Positions 1-6,739 of a DNA stretch of 64,000 bases are shown here, piece by piece (positions within the stretch are counted from its first letter, which is position 1; each line of letters begins with the position of its first letter). The notes below the pieces were generated by a model. It was not told the origin of the DNA, ran no database searches, and saw nothing but the letters and a program-made list of their open reading frames with translations. The DNA is taken from contig NZ_FNID01000002.1 in assembly GCF_900103835.1 (NCBI RefSeq), positions 62,001-126,000 on the forward strand, written 5' to 3'. A program made the translations under genes and the position numbers. The DNA comes from Acetanaerobacterium elongatum. GTDB lineage: Bacteria > Bacillota > Clostridia > Oscillospirales > Ruminococcaceae.

Positions 1-353
1 CCGCCGCCAGGCTGTGCGGCATCTACGAAAACCGCGCGGTCAGCCTTGCATTTGTGCTGGGCTCGGCACTGGCGGGAATCTCGGGGGTGGTGTACGGCTC
101 GATGTATCTTGTTTCGCCGCTCATGGGGCTTACTCCGGGGCTTAAGGCGTTTGCGGCGTCGGTAATCGGCGGCATCGGCAGCATACCGGGCGCGGTGCTG
201 GGTGGGCTTGCACTGGGGCTTGCCGAGGCGCTTGCGGGTGCCGCCTTTGGCACCGCCACCAAGGATATGGTTTCGTTTGTGCTGCTGATTGCGTTTCTAT
301 TACTGCGCCCGGGCGGGATTATGAACTCGAAATCGGGTACGGGCAGGGTGTAG
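1..353 (+). CDS. livH: Branched-chain amino acid ABC transporter permease LivH (C-terminal part)
   Basis: The reading frame is open from base 3 to the TAG at 351-353, so the gene starts before the window. It is the C-terminal end of LivH, one of the two membrane permeases of the high-affinity branched-chain amino acid (Leu/Ile/Val) importer. The visible part has hydrophobic helices, Gly/Ala-rich stretches (GSALAGISGVVYG, then VIGGIGSIPGAVLGG) and the closing LLLRPGGI typical of LivH. livM, livG and livF follow on the same strand, which supports the call. The substrate could also be urea or another amide, as in UrtB, a close relative; no urease genes are visible. Family is clear, exact substrate is not. 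Confidence 0.85.
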   Translation, partial: AARLCGIYENRAVSLAFVLGSALAGISGVVYGSMYLVSPLMGLTPGLKAFAASVIGGIGSIPGAVLGGLALGLAEALAGAAFGTATKDMVSFVLLIAFLLLRPGGIMNSKSGTGRV

Positions 354-586
354 ATGATATGCTGCAGGAAACTACCCAGCGCCTTAACCGATGCAGGGGT
401 GAACTGTGCTCGCCCACGGTCTATACGCAATCGCAGGTAATACCGCGCACGCGCAATGCGCGCCCCTACAAAAAACTTTGGCGGGCGGATATAACCGCGG
501 GGATCAAGGACGCCGCCCCTTGCAGCATCTTTTCAAAATGTGGGTGTGCAATGCACCGCCATTATAACAACAAAGGAATCTCTGAA
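354..586. repeat. Palindrome-rich spacer between livH and livM
   Basis: This 233-base gap is unusually long for two permease genes of one operon. It contains short dyads such as GCGCAATGCGC (about 451-461) followed by CCCCTAC, the run GGGCGGATATAACCGC (484-499), and a second CAATGCACC block near 550. GC-rich GTAGGGGCG-type dispersed repeats of this look are, from general familiarity, common in Oscillospiraceae genomes. No start codon with an RBS is seen until livM. Probably a non-coding repeat inserted in the operon; no second copy was found in this window. Confidence 0.4.
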
Positions 587-1498
587 ATGAAAAAAATCCG
601 CTTGGGGGTTACAAAATACATCCTTGCCGCCGCGGCGGGGCTGCTGCTTACCATGCTGCTTAACCGTGATGCCTATGCCGCGGCGATTCTATCCCGTATG
701 TTTATTGCGGCGATGATGGCTGCAGGCTTAGACCTTTGCGTGGGGCTTGCGAGGCAGCTCAGCCTCGGGCAGGCGGCCTTTATGGCGGCGGGCGCTTACG
801 GCTGCGGCACGGTTGCCCTGGTGGTAAGTGAAAGAAGTCTGCCGGGTGTGGCTGCAGGCTTAACGGTCGGGGTTGCGGCCGCTTCTGTTACCGCACTGGC
901 GGTGGGAGCTGTGGTACTGCGGCTAAAGGGTGATTATCTGGCGGTGGCGACACTCGGCCTTGGTGAGATAGTGCGCGTGGTTTTGGAAAATTGCGCACCG
1001 CTTGGGGGGGCGGCTGGGCTTTACCATATCCCCCGGTTTACCACACCCGAGCTCGCCTTTGCGGCGGCCCTTCTGTGCGGGGTATTCGGGCTGTGGTTTG
1101 CCCGTTCCCGCAACGGGGTGCTGTGCCGCGCCATGGGGCAGGACGAAATCGCCGCGGCGTCTATCGGTATTAACCCCATGTGCATGAAGCTGCTGGCCTT
1201 TACGCTGGGTGCCGCGATGACCGGCCTTGCGGGCGGGCTGTATGCGGGGCTGCTGGGGTTTATCAGCCCAAAGGATTTTACCTTTGCACGCTCGGTGGAT
1301 ATTCTTGCAGCCGTTGTAATCGGCGGGGCGGGTACCACCATCGGCCCCATGCTGGCGGCGATGCTGATTGAGGCGTTGAGCGCCCTGCTGCAGGGGGTAG
1401 CCAACATCCGAATGATTCTGTACGCGGTTATACTAATTGTAGTAACAATTATAAAGTATACAAAAGGAGGCCGCCGCCGTGCACCTGTTAAGCTGTGA
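587..1498 (+). CDS. livM: Branched-chain amino acid ABC transporter permease LivM
   Basis: A 303-residue polytopic membrane protein, the second permease of the Liv importer. It begins MKKIRLGVTKY and has about eight to ten hydrophobic segments. The LARQLSLGQAAFMAAGAY stretch and the motif GVLCRAMGQDEIAAASIGI are the family signature; the latter is the loop that contacts the ATPases. The open frame extends upstream to 359, but the ATG at 587 is preceded by AAAGGA at a good distance and starts a normal LivM N-terminus, so the upstream part is rejected. The last 20 bases overlap livG, which suggests translational coupling. Function is confident; substrate is inferred from family. Confidence 0.9.
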   Translation: MKKIRLGVTKYILAAAAGLLLTMLLNRDAYAAAILSRMFIAAMMAAGLDLCVGLARQLSLGQAAFMAAGAYGCGTVALVVSERSLPGVAAGLTVGVAAASVTALAVGAVVLRLKGDYLAVATLGLGEIVRVVLENCAPLGGAAGLYHIPRFTTPELAFAAALLCGVFGLWFARSRNGVLCRAMGQDEIAAASIGINPMCMKLLAFTLGAAMTGLAGGLYAGLLGFISPKDFTFARSVDILAAVVIGGAGTTIGPMLAAMLIEALSALLQGVANIRMILYAVILIVVTIIKYTKGGRRRAPVKL

Positions 1499-2210
1499 GG
1501 GCATTACAAAACGTTACGGCGGTGTAACGGCGGTAGACGGTGTGTCGCTTTCGGTGGAGGAGTACGAAACGCTCGGCATTATCGGCTCTAACGGGGCGGG
1601 CAAGACCACGCTGTTTAACATCCTCACCGGGTTTGATAGGCCGGACAGCGGCACCGTAACCCTTCGATTGAATGAGCGGGAGCTGCAGGTACAAGGGTTC
1701 GGTGCCTTTACCTTTGCGCATATGGGGGTGGGCAGAACCTTCCAGAATCTTCGGCTGTTTGAGGAAATGACGGTCTATGAAAATATACGCACTGCAATAT
1801 TATCGATGAAACGTACAGAAATAGCAGCCGAAGAGCTGCTTAAGCTGTTAGGGCTGACTGAGCAAGCGGAGATGCCTGTAAACAAGCTGCCCTACGGAAC
1901 ACGCAAGAAGGCGGAGCTTGCCCGTGCGCTGGTTTGCACCTGCGGGGTGAAAAAGGGGTGCCGCCTGTTGTTTTTAGACGAGCCGGCCGCAGGCCTTACC
2001 ACCGCCGAGGCGTATGAGCTGGCATTATTATTGCTTCGGCTAAAAAAGCAATACGGCCTTACAATGGTTTTGATAGAACACAACATGGCCTTTCTGGAGG
2101 ACCTGTGCAGTACGCTGTGCGCGATGGATGAGGGGAAGATTATCGCCGCAGGCAAGCCGCAGGAGGTGTTCTCGGCAGCTGTGGTGCGGAGCGCAATCTT
2201 CGGAGAGTAG
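1479..2210 (+). CDS. livG: Branched-chain amino acid ABC transporter ATP-binding protein LivG
   Basis: A cytoplasmic ATPase of 243 residues that powers the LivHM channel. Walker A is GSNGAGKTT, followed by the LivG hallmark GVGRTFQNLRLFEEMTVYEN. Walker B is LLFLDEPAAGL and the H-loop is VLIEHNM, so all catalytic elements are present. The signature loop is NKLPYGTRKKAELARAL, which is usual in LivG where LSGGQ is replaced by a PYG motif. The start is GTG at 1479, with a perfect AGGAGG at 1465-1470, inside the end of livM. The stop codon touches the open frame of livF. Confidence 0.9.
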   Translation: MHLLSCEGITKRYGGVTAVDGVSLSVEEYETLGIIGSNGAGKTTLFNILTGFDRPDSGTVTLRLNERELQVQGFGAFTFAHMGVGRTFQNLRLFEEMTVYENIRTAILSMKRTEIAAEELLKLLGLTEQAEMPVNKLPYGTRKKAELARALVCTCGVKKGCRLLFLDEPAAGLTTAEAYELALLLLRLKKQYGLTMVLIEHNMAFLEDLCSTLCAMDEGKIIAAGKPQEVFSAAVVRSAIFGE

Positions 2211-2293
2211 TGAATTTAAACAATACTACAAATGGTATATCTGCGGCGGGGCGGCTGAATTTGTGGATAGCGCCGGAAGGTATGGGAGTACAT

Positions 2294-3037
2294 ATGCTAA
2301 AGGTACAGGGGCTGAATGTCGCCTACGGGCAGGTAAAAGCAGTGCGGGAGGTTAGCCTGCAGCTCAACAGGGGTGAAACCGTGGCACTGCTGGGGGTAAA
2401 CGGTGCGGGGAAATCTACAGTTCTGCTGGCACTGGCGGGTATCTTGAAGCCCGAAAGCGGTAAGATTCTGTACCGTTGCGGTGATAATTATTCGGGCAAC
2501 AAGGGCAACGGCATTATTCGCCCGAGGGGGAAACCCCATGGTATACCCGCCGGGCAGTTTGACAGTACGAGCGGCCAATGGGTTGATATCACAACAATGG
2601 GTGCTCAGGAGCGGGTGCGGCTGGGTATCGCTCTGGTTCCCGAGGGGCGTCATGTATTCCCCACCGCCACGGTGCGGGAGAACCTGCTTGTAGGGGCGCA
2701 TATTCGCGGGGATAACGAAGTTGAAGCAGACGTTGAGCGCATGTACCGCCTGTTCCCCGCATTATACGAAAAGCAGCGCATACCGGCAATGTCACTCTCG
2801 GGCGGGCAGCAGCAGATGCTGGCTATCGCGCGCGCACTGATGAGCCGCCCAAGATTACTGCTGCTCGATGAGCCCACCATGGGCCTTTCGCCCAAGCTGT
2901 GTGAAGAGGTCTACCGTTTTATTGAAAAGTCAAGCGCCGAGGGGCTTACCGTGTTGGTTTCGGGCGAAGACGGCAGGAGCTTGCGCCAAATCTGCAGCCG
3001 AGCACTTACCGTAGTAAACGGAGCCTTGCGTACATAA
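2294..3037 (+). CDS. livF: Branched-chain amino acid ABC transporter ATP-binding protein LivF, with an internal insertion
   Basis: The second ATPase of the Liv importer, 247 residues from the ATG at 2294 (GGGAG five bases upstream; the frame is open from 2210 but the extra 28 residues do not look native). Walker A GVNGAGKST is at 34-42, the signature LSGGQQQ at 168-174 and Walker B LLLLDEP at 188-194. Two things are odd. About 36 residues (roughly 62-97, Gly/Pro/Asn/Arg-rich) are inserted between the first beta sheet and the LVPEGRHVF segment where other LivF proteins have a short linker. Near the C-terminus the expected LVEQNA switch region reads LVSGEDG, so the H-loop-equivalent residue is missing. 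The protein may be folded normally or impaired. Confidence 0.85.
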   Translation: MLKVQGLNVAYGQVKAVREVSLQLNRGETVALLGVNGAGKSTVLLALAGILKPESGKILYRCGDNYSGNKGNGIIRPRGKPHGIPAGQFDSTSGQWVDITTMGAQERVRLGIALVPEGRHVFPTATVRENLLVGAHIRGDNEVEADVERMYRLFPALYEKQRIPAMSLSGGQQQMLAIARALMSRPRLLLLDEPTMGLSPKLCEEVYRFIEKSSAEGLTVLVSGEDGRSLRQICSRALTVVNGALRT

Positions 3038-3068
3038 CACTGTTTTTTTACAGTACAGTGTTAAATTA
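3036..3068 (+). terminator. Weak terminator-like hairpin after livF
   Basis: AACACTG (3036-3042) can pair with CAGTGTT (3056-3062) around a T-rich loop, directly at the livF stop codon. There is no clear U-run behind it, so it is only a possible operon end. Confidence 0.35.
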
Positions 3069-3142
3069 TCGACAAAAAAGCCGTATAAGAAAGTGCAAAA
3101 TGCCGAAAATAGAAATACTATTTTGAAATTGTGAACCTAATA

Positions 3143-3172
3143 TTGATTTTCTTTTAACAGATGAAGTATAAT
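3143..3172 (+). promoter_or_regulatory. Sigma-A-type promoter of the purine permease gene
   Basis: TTGATT at 3143-3148 and TATAAT at 3167-3172 are separated by 18 bases. The predicted start near 3179 leaves a leader of about 75 bases that carries the hairpin at 3192-3229. Confidence 0.6.
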
Positions 3173-3191
3173 AAAACCAATAATTATTGTG

Positions 3192-3229
3192 AAGGATTAC
3201 CGGGCAACTTCGGCGCTTGCGTAATCCTT
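3192..3229 (+). promoter_or_regulatory. Bulged hairpin in the leader of the purine permease
   Basis: AAGGATTAC (3192-3200) pairs perfectly with GTAATCCTT (3221-3229). Inside, GCAA (3204-3207) pairs with TTGC (3217-3220), leaving a three-base bulge and a nine-base loop. It sits between promoter and RBS of a nucleobase transporter gene, where purine riboswitches are common, but the conserved purine aptamer bases are not seen. Role unknown; it may be an attenuator or an mRNA stabiliser. Confidence 0.45.
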
Positions 3230-3257
3230 TATGATTTAAAAAACAGGAGGAAAAATG

Positions 3258-4715
3258 ATGGAGCGATTCTTCAAACTCAAGGAGAACGGCACCAAGGTTT
3301 CTACCGAAATCATGGCGGGCTTTACCACGTTCTTCACCATGGTTTACATCATCTTTGTAAACCCGAATATCCTTTCTAAAACAGGTATGCCATGGAACGC
3401 GGTATTCCTCGCAACGATTATCAGTGCCGCGGTTGGCACGCTGGTAATGGGCCTTTTTGCAAATGTTCCTTACGCACAGGCCCCCGGCATGGGCTTGAAT
3501 GCCTTCTTCACCTTTACCGTATGCTTCGGCCTCGGCTTTACCTGGCAGCAGGCGCTGGCTATGGTATTCATCTGCGGTATTGTTAATATCATTATTACCG
3601 TAACCAAAATCCGCAAGAGCATTATTAAAGCTATCCCCGAGAGCATCCAGAATGCTATCGGCGGCGGTATCGGTATCTTCATTGCTTATATCGGTGTGAA
3701 GAACGCAAACCTTCTGCAGTTTACCTCCGATAATACTAACCTTGTTTCGATTAATGGTCAGCCCTTTGCGGCCGATGGCAGCTATTCAAACATCTTCTCG
3801 GCTATAACCAACGGCGGTATCGTTCCGGCACTGGTTGATATTAACACAATGGGTGTAATCCTTGCCGTTATCGGACTGGTTATCACCGTGGTACTGCTTG
3901 TGCTCAAGGTGAATGGGGCTATCTTAATCGGTATCCTCGCCACCACTATCATCGGTATTCCTATGGGTGTAGTTGATCTTAGCACAGCAACCATTTCGTT
4001 TGATAACATCGGTGCTTCATTCGCAGATCTTGGTACTACCTTCGGTGCTGCCTTTGGCGCAGATGGCTTTGGTTCGCTGTTTGCAGACCCTGCCAAGATT
4101 CCTCTTGTATTAACCACCATCTTCGCATTCAGCCTTTCTGATACCTTTGATACCATCGGAACCTTCATCGGCACCGGACGCCGCAGCGGTATCTTTAGCG
4201 AGGACGATCTCAAGGCACTTGAAACCAGCACCGGATTCAAGTCCAAGATGGATAAGGCCTTGTTCGCAGACTCTATCGCAACCTCTGTGGGTGCTATCTT
4301 CGGTACCTCTAACACCACCACCTATGTAGAGAGCGCCGCGGGCATCGGCGCGGGCGGCCGCACCGGCTTAACCAGCGTGGTTACCGCCGTGCTGTTCCTG
4401 CTGTGCATCCTGCTTGCTCCTATTGCAGGCCTTGTTCCGGCAGCCGCTACCGCTCCCGCACTGATTGTAGTTGGCATAATGATGATGTCCGCTTTCAAGA
4501 ACATCAAGTGGGATGATTTTGATGAAGCGGTTCCCGCCTTCTTTGCCGCGGTATTCATGGCGCTGTGCTACAACATCTCTTACGGTATTGCCGCGGGCTT
4601 TATTTTCTACTGCATCGTAAAGCTCTGCAAGGGCAAGATCAAAGAGGTTCATCCCATCCTTTGGGTATCAGCACTCCTCTTCATCATCAACTTCGTTGTT
4701 TCCGCTTTAACCTGA
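3258..4715 (+). CDS. NCS2/AzgA-family purine (guanine/hypoxanthine/adenine) permease
   Basis: A polytopic inner-membrane protein of 485 residues that takes up nucleobases by proton symport. It has the AzgA/PbuG-type motif APGMGLNAFF near residue 75-84, the N-terminal TEIMAGFTTFFTMVYIIFVNP segment characteristic of this subfamily, and the later helix FSLSDTFDTIGTFIGTG. Length matches the family. Two ATG codons are adjacent (3255 and 3258); the second is seven bases from AGGAGG and is preferred. The gene is monocistronic, with its own promoter and a strong terminator. The exact nucleobase cannot be told from sequence alone. Confidence 0.9.
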   Translation: MERFFKLKENGTKVSTEIMAGFTTFFTMVYIIFVNPNILSKTGMPWNAVFLATIISAAVGTLVMGLFANVPYAQAPGMGLNAFFTFTVCFGLGFTWQQALAMVFICGIVNIIITVTKIRKSIIKAIPESIQNAIGGGIGIFIAYIGVKNANLLQFTSDNTNLVSINGQPFAADGSYSNIFSAITNGGIVPALVDINTMGVILAVIGLVITVVLLVLKVNGAILIGILATTIIGIPMGVVDLSTATISFDNIGASFADLGTTFGAAFGADGFGSLFADPAKIPLVLTTIFAFSLSDTFDTIGTFIGTGRRSGIFSEDDLKALETSTGFKSKMDKALFADSIATSVGAIFGTSNTTTYVESAAGIGAGGRTGLTSVVTAVLFLLCILLAPIAGLVPAAATAPALIVVGIMMMSAFKNIKWDDFDEAVPAFFAAVFMALCYNISYGIAAGFIFYCIVKLCKGKIKEVHPILWVSALLFIINFVVSALT

Positions 4716-4734
4716 TAGTAAAACCAAATCAATT

Positions 4735-4764
4735 AAAAAACCTCCCTTTGCAGGGAGGTTTTTT
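4735..4764. terminator. Bidirectional intrinsic terminator
   Basis: ACCTCCC and GGGAGGT (4740-4759) form a stem with loop TTTGCA, flanked by AAAAAA on one side and TTTTTT on the other. It can end both the permease transcript and the convergent ogt/HhH/Ser-rich gene transcript. Confidence 0.9.
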
Positions 4765-4797
4765 ATGTCTTATCCTATTAACAGCAAGCCTGAAGGC

Positions 4798-5256
4798 TTA
4801 TGCTGTGATGTCCAGTAAAGAGGCGACGTTTGCGGCATTCAGGGTTTTGGCATAGCTTTGTATTGCATTGCTTGAAGCGGAAGAAGTAAACAGGCTTTCC
4901 ACCGCCTGGGTGCTTAATGCAAGCTCACTGCCCAGCAGGTCGTACATACCCGAAAGATTGTTGCCACCGCTTAGCAGCTTCATGCTGCCGCTTGAAGAGA
5001 TGATGGAACTAAGCTTTTCTGCAGAGTCGAGCTGGCTGAACGTGAAGCAGCTTTTCACAAAGGTATCGACATTCTGCAGCGTTGAAAAGCCGGAGGAAGA
5101 GGCGTTCTCAAGGGAAGCAAACGCCGTGGAGAGGTTGGACACGTTAAAGGTGTTCTTGGAAACCGCGGAGGTTTTGCTGGCATACTTTGCATAGGTATTG
5201 CTTCCGGTAAAGGCAAAGTTGTTGTAATAGGATGAGGCAAGATTCGATATTGTCAT
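4798..5256 (-). CDS. Ser/Ala-rich protein of unknown function
   Basis: I do not recognise this 152-residue protein. It begins MTISNLASSYYNN from an ATG at 5256 with AGGAGGA seven bases upstream, so translation is well supported; the TTG at 5262 is a poorer start. It is rich in Ser, Ala, Asn and Leu, has no signal peptide, no membrane helix and no cysteine cluster (a single Cys). Amphipathic helical stretches such as LSTAFASLENA and NAIQSYAKTLNAA suggest a small helical, possibly self-associating or surface-assembled protein. It is the last gene of the ogt/HhH transcript by position (35-base gap), which may be coincidental. Confidence 0.6.
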   Translation of the reverse strand: MTISNLASSYYNNFAFTGSNTYAKYASKTSAVSKNTFNVSNLSTAFASLENASSSGFSTLQNVDTFVKSCFTFSQLDSAEKLSSIISSSGSMKLLSGGNNLSGMYDLLGSELALSTQAVESLFTSSASSNAIQSYAKTLNAANVASLLDITA

Positions 5257-5291
5257 ACACAACTCCTCCTTATTCCACGTTTCTATGAGAA

Positions 5292-5966
5292 TTATAGCAC
5301 ATTTTTCAGTATTTGTCCAGATATTTCATATGTACACCGACTAGTTATCGGGCATCCGTCGCAGCAGGGCTTCACCTTGCAATGCTCCTTGGCGTGCGCC
5401 ACAATCAGGGCGTGGAACTCGTTATAAAGGTATAAGTCTTGCGGAATGCTTGCTTCAATGGCAAGGCGGAACTCGTCGTAATCCTTTGGTACGGTAAGCC
5501 CAAGCCGCTCAAACAGGCGGCGGGTGTAGGCGTCTACCACAAAGTAGGGCTTATCGAAGGCGTACAGCAGCATTGAATACGCCGTTTCGTGCCCCACACC
5601 GTTTAGGGCAAGCAGCTCCTCGCGCAGAGCCTCGCCGCTTTTGGCGCGCACACGGTTGATATCAAAGCCGTACCCCTCATACCAGCGTGCAAGGGTTTTT
5701 AGGCGCACCGCCTTTTGATTATAGTAGCCGCTCGGGCGGATGATCTCCGCTAAGTTTGCCTCATCGCAGGTAAGGATATACTGCGGGGTGAGGTTCTCGC
5801 CAAAGCCTGCGAGCGCCCGTTCCACGTTGCTCCATGCGGTATTCTGTGTAAGAATTGCCCCTACCATCATCTCAAACGGGGTTTGGGCGGGCCACCAATG
5901 GCGCTTGCCGTAGGCGGCCAGCAGTTTATCAAACAGTTCGGTTAAGCCTTCGTAATGTGCAGCCAT
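5292..5966 (-). CDS. HhH-GPD base-excision DNA glycosylase (endonuclease III-like)
   Basis: A 224-residue DNA repair glycosylase of the endonuclease III superfamily, with an N-terminal helical region containing GAILTQNTAWSNVERAL. The helix-hairpin-helix is LNGVGHETA (121-129) and the catalytic Asp is D145 in FVVDAYTRR. Four cysteines for a [4Fe-4S] cluster lie at 196, 202, 205 and 211, with a slightly shorter first spacing than in Nth. The Lys that endonuclease III uses for lyase chemistry (LPGVGRKTA) is replaced by Glu, so it is probably a monofunctional glycosylase, for example for alkylated bases as in MagIII. The neighbour is an alkyltransferase, which fits an alkylation-repair role. Confidence 0.8.
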   Translation of the reverse strand: MAAHYEGLTELFDKLLAAYGKRHWWPAQTPFEMMVGAILTQNTAWSNVERALAGFGENLTPQYILTCDEANLAEIIRPSGYYNQKAVRLKTLARWYEGYGFDINRVRAKSGEALREELLALNGVGHETAYSMLLYAFDKPYFVVDAYTRRLFERLGLTVPKDYDEFRLAIEASIPQDLYLYNEFHALIVAHAKEHCKVKPCCDGCPITSRCTYEISGQILKNVL

Positions 5967-6020
5967 AATAACCCTCTCCGGCAGTGGTATGTGATTTGCC
6001 TTGTGCTAGACAGCGGTTCG

Positions 6021-6491
6021 CTACGCAGGGGGCAGGTGACCGGTTTGCTCAAGGGCGAGCAGCCTGCTTTTAATATCCAGCCCGCCCGCATAGCCGGTTA
6101 GCGAACCGCCTGACCCCACCACCCGGTGGCAGGGGATGAAGATGGGCAGCGGATTCCTGTTGCAGGCCTGCCCGGCGGCGCGGCACCCTTTCGGGCTGCC
6201 CGCACACTCGGCCAGCCGGCGGTAGGTGAATGTTTTGCCGTAGGGGATATGTACAAGCTCGGCCCATACGCGCAGCATAAACGGCGAACCGCAGGGCATG
6301 ACGGGTGTCGTGAAGCGAGTAAGCTCCCCGTTAAAATAGCGCAGCAGTTCTTCCTTGGCTCGCATGAGCAGTGGGGTATTATCGTCAAACGGCAGTTCCT
6401 GCTTGCCGCAAAACTCCACCGAGGTGAGGGCGCCGTTTTGCTCGGTAAGCAGTATATTGCACAGTGGGGAAGCAAAGAACAGTCGGGGCAT
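6021..6491 (-). CDS. ogt: Methylated-DNA--protein-cysteine methyltransferase
   Basis: A 156-residue suicide alkyltransferase that moves the alkyl group from O6-methylguanine to its own cysteine. The active site PCHRVV is present with C121, preceded by the recognition helix region GCRAAGQACNRNPLPIFI and the usual IPYGKTFTYRRLAE. The start is ATG at 6491 with GGGAGGA upstream; the frame is open to 6584 but that extension lacks support. It is followed at 54 bases by an HhH glycosylase on the same strand, so the two may be co-transcribed as an alkylation repair pair. No Ada-type DNA-binding domain is attached. Confidence 0.9.
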   Translation of the reverse strand: MPRLFFASPLCNILLTEQNGALTSVEFCGKQELPFDDNTPLLMRAKEELLRYFNGELTRFTTPVMPCGSPFMLRVWAELVHIPYGKTFTYRRLAECAGSPKGCRAAGQACNRNPLPIFIPCHRVVGSGGSLTGYAGGLDIKSRLLALEQTGHLPPA

Positions 6492-6670
6492 GAGCGTTCC
6501 TCCCTTTTTATTGTTAAGGGGCATGATTAGTGGTTCGTATAAAGCAACTATATGTTCTTCTGGCAATAAAGGAACCGGTAACATTCACTGTTTTGGGTTA
6601 TTATATCATTTTGCCTAAAAAAGTTCTATGGCCAAGGCGAAAATTTTCGCCCATAATTTAAGATTTGCAC

Positions 6671-6700
6671 TTGCCAAAAAAGCCCACGCGGGATTACAAT
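6671..6700 (+). promoter_or_regulatory. Promoter of the ABC exporter gene
   Basis: TTGCCA (6671-6676) and TACAAT (6695-6700) are spaced 18 bases; the gene starts 40 bases downstream. Confidence 0.5.
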
Positions 6701-6739
6701 GATTAGCATATCTTTATGAAACAGGGGAGGGAAAAGCGG

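Noticed and set aside
359-586. N-terminal extension of livM from 359
   Set aside because: It has no RBS, its composition is that of a repeat, and the ATG at 587 with AAAGGA begins a normal LivM N-terminus.
3192-3229. Purine riboswitch before the nucleobase permease
   Set aside because: The conserved loop and junction bases of the purine aptamer are missing; only a bulged hairpin is present.
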